Source: Gemmatimonadales bacterium (GTDB taxonomy: Bacteria; Gemmatimonadota; Gemmatimonadetes; Gemmatimonadales; GWC2-71-9). Taken from it: a stretch of DNA of 5,020 bases. The stretch covers positions 1-5,020 of the forward strand of contig JACCSZ010000007.1 of assembly GCA_013812695.1 (NCBI GenBank). The letters are read 5' to 3'. Below, one piece after another: positions 1 through 4,153 of the stretch (its first letter is position 1; each line of letters begins with the position of its first letter). Both the position numbers and the translations under genes were made by a program. Below the pieces are notes generated by a model. That model made no database searches. It was not told the origin of the DNA and saw nothing but the letters and a program-made list of their open reading frames with translations.

Positions 1-260
1 AGCTGCTCCGGAAGCCGTTCGAGCCCGAGGAATATCAGGACACCTACCGGGAGGCCCTGGCCCAGATGATCGAGGCCAAGCTCGACGGCCGCGACGTCGT
101 GAAGGCGCCGCCCGCCCGCGACGGCAAAGTGCTCGACCTGGCCGAGGCCCTCCGGAAGAGCGTCGAGGCGGCTCGCAAAGGCGGCAAGGGCAAGCCCGCC
201 TCCAAGGAGCCGGCTCGCCGCCCGGCCCGCGCGGCTCGGCGTACGCGCAAGGTGAGCTGA
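1..260 (+). CDS. ku: Ku, C-terminal part (5' truncated)
   Basis: Bacterial Ku forms a homodimeric ring that loads on double-strand DNA ends and recruits LigD in non-homologous end joining. Reading from base 3, the window shows the last 85 residues and a TGA stop at 258-260; the beta-barrel core lies upstream of the window. The opening stretch (RKPFEPEEYQDTYREAL, then an IEAKLDG segment) is the helical segment found near the end of the Ku domain. It is followed by a short acidic/hydrophobic helix (LDLAEALRKSVEAA) and a 27-residue Lys/Arg/Ala/Pro-rich tail. Basic tails of this kind occur in many bacterial Ku proteins and are linked to DNA binding and bridging; the minimal C-terminal region contacts LigD. 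The LigD-type polymerase gene starts 92 bp downstream on the same strand, which supports the assignment. The true start and total length cannot be seen. Confidence 0.92.
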   Translation, partial: LLRKPFEPEEYQDTYREALAQMIEAKLDGRDVVKAPPARDGKVLDLAEALRKSVEAARKGGKGKPASKEPARRPARAARRTRKVS

Positions 261-290
261 CCCATGCAGCGCGGTGCGGTGGGCATCGGA

Positions 291-350
291 TTCGCCACGG
301 AGGTACAGCGCCACGGTGGTGCTCCGTGCCCTCCGTGCCTCCGTGGTGAA
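291..350. repeat. Imperfect palindromic GC-rich element (CCACGGAGG family)
   Basis: The left arm TTCGCCACGGAGGTAC (291-306) pairs with GTGCCTCCGTGGTGAA (335-350) over 16 positions: 14 Watson-Crick pairs and two G-U pairs (294/347, 304/337). A small inner stem CACGG/CCGTG (312-316 with 324-328) is possible. The right half is a run of 8-9-bp units: CTCCGTGCC, CTCCGTGCC (322-339), then TCCGTGG. It fills most of the spacer between ku and the polymerase gene and ends two bases before the ATG at 353. The structure is read directly from the sequence. That it is one copy of a genome-wide dispersed element is inference: from memory, very similar CACGGAGG strings recur between genes in many high-GC environmental bacteria. 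No second copy is present in this window. Confidence 0.7.
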
Positions 351-352
351 CC

Positions 353-1438
353 ATGACGAAGCGTCCGGAAAAGCAAGCCGCCCGCGACGTCCTCGCCCAG
401 CTCACGACTGCGGGCGACCGCGCGACGCTCGAGGTCGGCAGCCACGAGTTGCCCGTGACCAGCCTCGACAAGCCGCTCTGGCCAGGCGCAGGCCGGCGGA
501 AAGGCGCTACCAAGCGCGACCTGCTGATCTATCTGACCCGCGTGGCGCCGCATCTCCTGCCGCACCTGGCCGACCGCCCCATCTTCGTCACCCGGTTTCC
601 CGACGGTGTCGCCGGCAAGAGCTTCTTCCAGAAGCACTGGGAGCCCGCGCCGCGGTTCGCGCGCACGGTGCGGATCCATTCGAGCCAGAACGACCGCGAT
701 GGCGACTACCTGATCTGCGAGAACCTCGCGACGCTCCTCTGGCTCGGACAGATGGCCGGGCTCGAGCTGCATGCCTGGTTCTCCCGCGTGAACCCCGAGC
801 CGGACGCGACGGGGCGGAGCCGCAAGTTCACCGGGTCGGAAGCGGCGCTCGACCGCTCGATCCTCAATTACCCCGACTTCATCGTGTTCGACCTCGACCC
901 CTACGTGTACTCGGGCAAAGAGGGGCACGGCGAAGAGCCGGAGCTGCACCGGCGCGCCTTCGTCCGCACCCGCGGTCTCGCCCTCCGGATCAGGGAGATC
1001 CTCGACGGCCTCGGCCTCGCCAGCTTCATCAAGACCTCCGGGCGTACCGGGCTGCACCTGTACCTGCCCATCGTGCGCGATCTGGACTTCGACGCCGCGC
1101 GCGGCGTTGCGGAAACCCTCGCCCGGCACGTTCAGCGGGAACGGCCGAAGGACGTGACGGTCGAATGGTCCGTCCGCCGGCGCACCGGCAAGATCTTCTT
1201 CGACTACAACCAGAATAGCCGCGGGAAGTCGCTGGCCGTGCCGTACTCGCCGCGCCGGCATGCGGCGGCAACTGTGTCCATGCCCATCACCTGGGACGAG
1301 CTCGCGACCGTGTACCCTACCGATTTCACCCTCCATACCGCCCCCGGCCGGCTCGACGAGCACGGCGACGCCTGGGCGGGCATGCTCGACGCCAAGCAGG
1401 ATCTCGCCGAGACGCTCGGCGCGGGGAGCGCCCCATGA
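353..1438 (+). CDS. ligD: LigD-type NHEJ polymerase/primase (stand-alone PolDom)
   Basis: This is an archaeo-eukaryotic primase-superfamily polymerase that fills gaps and adds nucleotides, often ribonucleotides, at Ku-bound ends. At 361 residues it is slightly longer than a typical PolDom of about 300. Visible motifs in order are VTSLDKPLWP (35-44), RFPDGVAGKSFFQKH (81-95), the catalytic metal-binding pair D180/D182 in FDLDP, TSGRTGLHLYLPI with H235, and the third metal ligand D284 in FFDYNQNSRGKSLAVPYSPR-like sequence. A final block (PITWDEL, then YPTDFT) closes the family signature. About 20 residues rich in Gly/Glu (YVYSGKEGHGEEPEL) follow FDLDP and lengthen the protein. ATG 353 is chosen because an in-frame TGA lies at 347-349 and no other start precedes the domain; no good Shine-Dalgarno is seen. 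The gene overlaps the ligase gene by 4 bp. No phosphoesterase or ligase motifs are fused to it. Confidence 0.95.
   Translation: MTKRPEKQAARDVLAQLTTAGDRATLEVGSHELPVTSLDKPLWPGAGRRKGATKRDLLIYLTRVAPHLLPHLADRPIFVTRFPDGVAGKSFFQKHWEPAPRFARTVRIHSSQNDRDGDYLICENLATLLWLGQMAGLELHAWFSRVNPEPDATGRSRKFTGSEAALDRSILNYPDFIVFDLDPYVYSGKEGHGEEPELHRRAFVRTRGLALRIREILDGLGLASFIKTSGRTGLHLYLPIVRDLDFDAARGVAETLARHVQRERPKDVTVEWSVRRRTGKIFFDYNQNSRGKSLAVPYSPRRHAAATVSMPITWDELATVYPTDFTLHTAPGRLDEHGDAWAGMLDAKQDLAETLGAGSAP
1423..1428 (+). promoter_or_regulatory. Ribosome binding site for the ligase gene
   Basis: GGGGAG lies six bases before the ATG at 1435, inside the last codons of the polymerase gene. With the ATGA stop/start overlap (1435-1438), it supports translational coupling and fixes the ligase start. 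Confidence 0.65.
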
Positions 1439-2439
1439 GCCGGCGCCTCGACGCGCTGTCGAAGACCGCCAACGCCCGGCTCCGCTACCGGGCCCAGCCG
1501 GGGTGGATCCCGCCGATGCTCGCGACGCTGGGGGAGGCACCACCGCGGGCCGGCCAGTGGCTGTATGAGCCCAAGCTCGATGGCGTGCGCGCGCTGATCT
1601 ATGCTTCCGGCGGGGAGATCCGGATGTTCTCGCGCAACCGGAAGCCGCTCGAGGGCGCCTACCCGGAGCTGATCGATGCGCTCTCGTTCGCCGTGCGCGG
1701 TGATGCGGTGCTCGACGGCGAAGTCGTCGCGGTCGACCCCGAGACCGGACAGAGCAGCTTCTCCCGCCTCCAGCGCAGGATGCAGCTCAGGGACGCGACC
1801 AGGGCCCGCGGCAGCGGCGTTCCGGTCGAGCTGTACCTGTTCGACTGCCTGTATTACGAGGGGATCGATCTCACCGGGCTGCCGCTCGTCGACCGGAAGG
1901 CCGTGCTACGCGACGTCGTCTGGTACGACGATCCGATCCGCTTTACGCCGTTCCGCACCACCAACTGCGCGGCGATGCTCCGCGAGGCGTGCGCCAAGGG
2001 CGCGGAGGGGATCATCGCCAAGCGCGCCGAGGGGCGCTACGTGAGCGCGCGATCACCCGACTGGCTCAAGCTCAAGTGCGTGCACCAGCAGGAGCTCGTG
2101 GTGGGCGGCTATACCGCGCCGAAGGGGTCGCGCGAGAACCTGGGCGCCCTCCTGGTGGGCTACTATGAGCACGGCGCGCTGCGCTACGCGGGCAGGGTCG
2201 GCACCGGCTACGACCGGGCCACGCTCGAGCTGCTCGGCCGGAAGCTCGCGCCGCTGCATCGGCGGACGTCGCCCTTCGCGCCAGGGCCGGCGCCCGCGGG
2301 CGAGGTCCACTGGGTGACGCCGAAGCTGGTCGTGGAGATCGGCTTCGGGGAGTGGACGCCGTCGGGGCTGCTGCGCCACCCGCGCTATCTGGGACTTCGC
2401 GAGGACAAGACGGCGGCAGAGGTACGAAAGGAGGACTGA
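1435..2439 (+). CDS. ligD: ATP-dependent DNA ligase, LigD ligase-domain type (stand-alone)
   Basis: This enzyme seals nicks through a ligase-AMP intermediate and completes Ku-dependent end joining. The 334-residue protein contains the two-domain ligase core. The adenylation domain has motif I EPKLDG with catalytic K47, SRNRK (66-70), motif III LDGEVVAV (93-100), the LYLFDCLYYEG block (133-143), motif IV EGIIAKR (191-197) and motif V WLKLK (210-214). The OB-fold follows (about 218-330), with VVGGYTAPKG, the YAGRVGTGY segment and the LigD-typical ending HPRYLGLREDKTAAEV. Bacterial LigD usually fuses this core to polymerase and phosphoesterase domains. Here it starts on its own, with a 23-residue lead before the PPMLA motif, and overlaps the polymerase gene by 4 bp. 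It is therefore one half of a split LigD and probably depends on protein contacts with the upstream polymerase and Ku. All core catalytic motifs appear intact. Confidence 0.96.
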   Translation: MSRRLDALSKTANARLRYRAQPGWIPPMLATLGEAPPRAGQWLYEPKLDGVRALIYASGGEIRMFSRNRKPLEGAYPELIDALSFAVRGDAVLDGEVVAVDPETGQSSFSRLQRRMQLRDATRARGSGVPVELYLFDCLYYEGIDLTGLPLVDRKAVLRDVVWYDDPIRFTPFRTTNCAAMLREACAKGAEGIIAKRAEGRYVSARSPDWLKLKCVHQQELVVGGYTAPKGSRENLGALLVGYYEHGALRYAGRVGTGYDRATLELLGRKLAPLHRRTSPFAPGPAPAGEVHWVTPKLVVEIGFGEWTPSGLLRHPRYLGLREDKTAAEVRKED

Positions 2440-2638
2440 GCGGCCCCCCGGGGACTGGATAATCAGGCGATTACTTGCAATCCCCTTCGCTTCCAGGCGC
2501 AAGATCTGGCACCTGCCACCCGTCCCGGATGCGGGCTAACTTCAAGCCACTCCCACAATAGCCTGCCCGGCCTTCTCCGCCGCACAGTTCTTGCCCCTCC
2601 GCGGTCGATCACTTCACCACCGGCCCTATGGAGGTAGC
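2440..2638 (+). other. Intergenic spacer between the ligase gene and the 116-residue exported protein
   Basis: This 199-bp gap separates the repair operon from the next gene. It is the least GC-rich part of this half of the window (around 2456-2485 and 2540-2562), as expected for a promoter region. A GATAAT hexamer (2458-2463) and a CACAAT hexamer (2554-2559) resemble -10 boxes, but neither has a convincing -35 partner. A small palindrome TGGCA-CC-TGCCA (2507-2518) is the only symmetric site noted. No stem followed by a T-run is seen after the ligase stop, so termination of the repair operon is not visible. Confidence 0.4.
2630..2635 (+). promoter_or_regulatory. Ribosome binding site deciding the start of the 116-residue protein
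   Basis: GGAGGT lies three bases before ATG 2639. The spacing is short but the match to the anti-Shine-Dalgarno is strong. It favours ATG 2639 over the in-frame ATG at 2591, which would place 16 extra residues in front of an otherwise standard signal peptide. Confidence 0.75.
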
Positions 2639-2989
2639 ATGCATCCGCGCCGCTTCGCCGCAGGCCTGGCCCTTGCCCTCGCCGCGCTCGCCGTCTCCGC
2701 CGCCCCCGCTCATGCGCAGGGCAAGGGGAAGGGGAAGCACTACGTCGTTTCTTCCGACCGGGCCGTCGTCGTCACCCGCAACGTGCTCGGGCGCCAGGGG
2801 TACGACGTCGTGCGCATCGAGCGTGTCGGCGCGGCCCAAGTGGTCTATTACCGCGCTGGGAATCGCGGCCGTGGCAAGGGCAAGGGGCCGATGCAGAAGA
2901 TGGTAATCCGCACAGTGGAGCGCCGCATCGTGTTCGAGGAGGCGCCGCCGGCGATCATGCTGGATATCGACGTGAATCTGAAGCTCTAA
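2639..2989 (+). CDS. Small exported basic protein, function unknown (116 residues)
   Basis: I do not recognise a family. The protein begins with a clear Sec signal peptide: MHPRRF, a hydrophobic Ala/Leu core (7-22) and a likely cleavage AHA|Q after residue 26, leaving about 90 mature residues. The mature part has two Gly/Lys/Arg patches (GKGKGK at 28-33; GNRGRGKGKG at 74-83). These bracket a beta-rich stretch with alternating valines and aromatics (YVVSSDRAVVVTRN, then YDVVRIERVGAAQVVYYRAG). It ends in two more predicted strands (RRIVFEEA, LDIDVNLKL). There are no cysteines, no lipobox and no transmembrane segment beyond the signal, so a soluble periplasmic or secreted product is inferred. 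The predicted alpha/beta pattern could suggest a small PepSY-like or similar fold, but no motif proves this. It lies 199 bp after the ligase gene and converges on the next gene, so a link to DNA repair is not supported. Coding status is well supported by the RBS, signal peptide and codon pattern. Confidence 0.78.
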   Translation: MHPRRFAAGLALALAALAVSAAPAHAQGKGKGKHYVVSSDRAVVVTRNVLGRQGYDVVRIERVGAAQVVYYRAGNRGRGKGKGPMQKMVIRTVERRIVFEEAPPAIMLDIDVNLKL

Positions 2990-2999
2990 AGAGTCCGAG

Positions 3000-3052
3000 T
3001 CGCCCCGAGCGGAGCGGGCCTGCCGATGCTCACTTCGCTCCGCGAGGGGTGA
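3000..3052. terminator. Long hairpin in a convergent gap, possible bidirectional terminator
   Basis: Bases 3000-3006 pair with 3046-3052 (one G-U), followed by a 2x2 mismatch (GA against GA), then a perfect 8-bp stem GCGGAGCG (3009-3016) with CGCTCCGC (3036-3043). The loop is 19 nt. It begins 11 bp after the stop of the exported basic protein and lies between two convergent genes, a common place for terminators. No T-run follows on the plus strand; on the minus strand only a weak CTCTTT follows. Intrinsic termination is therefore uncertain, and it could instead act as a 3'-end stabiliser. Confidence 0.45.
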
Positions 3053-3088
3053 CTGGTGGCATCCGCCCGCCTGTTCGAGCGCACTATT

Positions 3089-3124
3089 GCCGGCTCCGGT
3101 GCCGGCTCCGGTGCCGGCTCCGGT
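3089..3124. repeat. Three perfect tandem copies of a 12-bp unit
   Basis: The unit GCCGGCTCCGGT occurs three times without mismatch (3089-3100, 3101-3112, 3113-3124). The last base is also the last base of the minus-strand stop codon at 3126-3124. Read on the minus strand in the frame of that gene, the units encode Pro-Glu-Pro-Ala repeats directly after the stop. Each unit carries the GCCGGC palindrome and could slip during replication, so copy number may vary between strains. Confidence 0.9.
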
Positions 3125-3747
3125 TATTCCAGCGTCACCTGCCAAGCATAATTTTCCAGCCGCTCCGTCCGTGGCCCGGCGCCTATGGACGTGAGCGCAA
3201 ACTCCGCCCCGTGAGGGATCGAGAGATACAGCGCTCTCACCGCGTCCTTGAACGCCGAAGCGCAGGTGCCGCTCACGTCGGCCTCCTGGCCGGGCGCGGG
3301 CGTCCACGTGAGCCGCACCGCGCGACCGCTTGGGCTGATCTCATCGCCCAGCACCACTCCGGTGACGTCCACAGAACCCCGTCCCTTCAGCGTGAGCGCG
3401 CAACTCGCGGCGTCCGCCCCCGCGCGGCCGCCGTGCCCGCCGCAGAACAGGATCTCCGTGCGCCGGGTGAATGTGCCGGTGTAGCGGCCGTCGCCGTTTC
3501 CGCTCAGCATCCCCTCGAGCGTCTCCTCGCCGCCGTTGCGGCAGCCGCCGGCAGTGGTCTCTTGGGGCCAGGTGCCGGTGAGTTGAACGCGGTAGGCGGC
3601 CTTGAGAGTCGGGGGCGTCGGTGTCGGTGCTGGCGCGTCAGTCCGCGCGAGCGACGCCGAGCGAGTGACCGCCCTCTGGGCGAGGGCGGAGGTGGCGAGG
3701 CTGCCGAGTGTGAGGACGGTGGCGATTCCAGGAAACCAGAAAGACAT
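3124..3747 (-). CDS. Exported four-cysteine protein, function unknown (207 residues)
   Basis: I do not recognise a family. A signal peptide is evident: MSFWF, a hydrophobic core (about 7-22) and a likely ALA|Q cleavage after residue 23. A Pro/Thr/Ala-rich linker follows (DAPAPTPTPPT, 37-47), then a domain of short predicted beta-strands from about 52 to 207 (YRVQLTGTW, RYTGTFTRRTEILF, RAVRLTWTP, NYAWQVTLE). The repeated pattern of strand, Gly/Asn turn and strand suggests a beta-barrel or beta-sandwich. Four cysteines (69, 102, 116, 162) in an exported protein could form two disulfides. ATG 3747 is chosen because GGAG (3757-3754) sits six bases upstream; a TTG at 3759 would add four residues but would overlap that site. 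The cysteine has no lipobox context, so this is not a lipoprotein. It lies 406 bp downstream of the sigma-54 activator on the same strand, and a shared transcript is unlikely given that distance. Confidence 0.75.
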   Translation of the reverse strand: MSFWFPGIATVLTLGSLATSALAQRAVTRSASLARTDAPAPTPTPPTLKAAYRVQLTGTWPQETTAGGCRNGGEETLEGMLSGNGDGRYTGTFTRRTEILFCGGHGGRAGADAASCALTLKGRGSVDVTGVVLGDEISPSGRAVRLTWTPAPGQEADVSGTCASAFKDAVRALYLSIPHGAEFALTSIGAGPRTERLENYAWQVTLE

Positions 3748-3782
3748 GTCGTGCTCCAATCGGTGAAATAGCGCACTTCGCG

Positions 3783-3810
3783 TCCGAAGCAGAGGAGCTT
3801 CCTCCTCGGA
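3783..3810. repeat. Hairpin upstream of the four-cysteine gene
   Basis: TCCGA (3783-3787) pairs with TCGGA (3806-3810). After an asymmetric bulge, GAGGA (3792-3796) pairs with TCCTC (3800-3804) around a 3-nt loop. It lies 36 bp before the chosen start codon on the minus strand, so it would fall in the leader if transcription starts above 3810. It could be a leader structure or a protein-binding palindrome; no T-run follows. Confidence 0.4.
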
Positions 3811-3998
3811 ACGACGGTGTCGATCCGGAGAGCGACGGCAACTTCCGCCGCGCCCGCATCAAACCCGCAAGCCGGACGTCTCGTGAAGATCGCGCGCCGT
3901 AGTGTGGAGCAGTGACAAGTCGCGTGCCTCGCGCGCGGCGTGGCGCGTGTCCCTTTCCCAGGGCTCCAAGCGATTGTGGGGATGCCGGTTAGTGAGAC

Positions 3999-4027
3999 GC
4001 GCCGGATCGGTGGTCAGGATCCGGCGC
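3999..4027. repeat. Perfect 10-bp inverted repeat with 9-nt loop
   Basis: GCGCCGGATC (3999-4008) and GATCCGGCGC (4018-4027) are exact reverse complements separated by GGTGGTCAG. It lies 127 bp past the activator stop codon on the minus strand. The stem is strong enough to end or protect that transcript, but no T-run follows on either strand. It could equally be an operator for a dimeric regulator. Confidence 0.6.
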
Positions 4028-4153
4028 TTCGAGTGGATGACAATTTCGTCCGACAGGAGCGCGCGCGGTCCAGGGATGTCGGCCGCTTTCCGATTGCGTA
4101 CGTCCGTCTTTCCGCCTTTCCGTCCTCACCGCGGACAGCTCAGGAGTGCTGCC

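Larger units (their letters stand above)
3748..4153. other. Gene-free stretch with hairpins
   Basis: No convincing gene lies in these 406 bp. The open frames crossing it have no signal peptide, recognisable domain or good ribosome binding site, and most run into the antisense strand of flanking genes. It should contain the promoter of the four-cysteine gene and the 3' end of the activator transcript. The sequence around 3760-3775 (read on the minus strand as CGCTATTTC) is the only AT-richer patch before the four-cysteine gene and may hold its -10 region; no clear -35 is seen. Structured elements inside are a hairpin at 3783-3810, a perfect inverted repeat at 3999-4027 and a pyrimidine-rich 8-bp periodicity at 4101-4126. 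Confidence 0.6.

Noticed and set aside
291..350. CRISPR-like repeat reading of the CTCCGTGCC units
   Set aside because: The units are adjacent without spacers of constant length, too short for CRISPR repeats, and no cas genes are present.
274..1218. A 314-codon plus-strand frame overlapping the polymerase gene
   Set aside because: It is out of frame with the motif-rich LigD polymerase and is composed largely of Arg, Pro and Ala, as expected of a shifted reading of GC-rich coding DNA.
44..1543. A 499-codon open frame on the minus strand, antisense to ku and the polymerase gene
   Set aside because: It covers strongly supported Ku and LigD polymerase coding sequence, is Arg/Gly/Pro-rich with no recognisable domain, and is typical of antisense frames in GC-rich genes.
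2053..2502. Minus-strand 149-codon frame over the end of the ligase gene
   Set aside because: Antisense to the conserved OB-fold coding region, with no domain or RBS.
2609..3307. Minus-strand 232-codon frame running across the exported basic protein and the tandem repeat
   Set aside because: The plus-strand gene has a strong RBS, a signal peptide and a sensible composition. This frame also overlaps the start-supported four-cysteine gene in another frame, and its TGAG run is just the 12-bp repeat.
3049..3771. Plus-strand 240-codon frame antisense to the four-cysteine gene
   Set aside because: Arg-rich, no domain and no RBS; the minus-strand alternative has a signal peptide and GGAG at good spacing.
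3903..3917. TGT and ACA half-sites resembling a NifA upstream activator sequence
   Set aside because: The spacing is nine bases where the known site needs ten, and no sigma-54 promoter (GG-N10-GC in a -24/-12 context) with acceptable flanks is nearby.
3940..3965. A minus-strand GG-N10-GC match as a possible sigma-54 promoter
   Set aside because: Beyond the four invariant bases the -24 and -12 elements do not match the consensus, so it is likely chance in GC-rich DNA.
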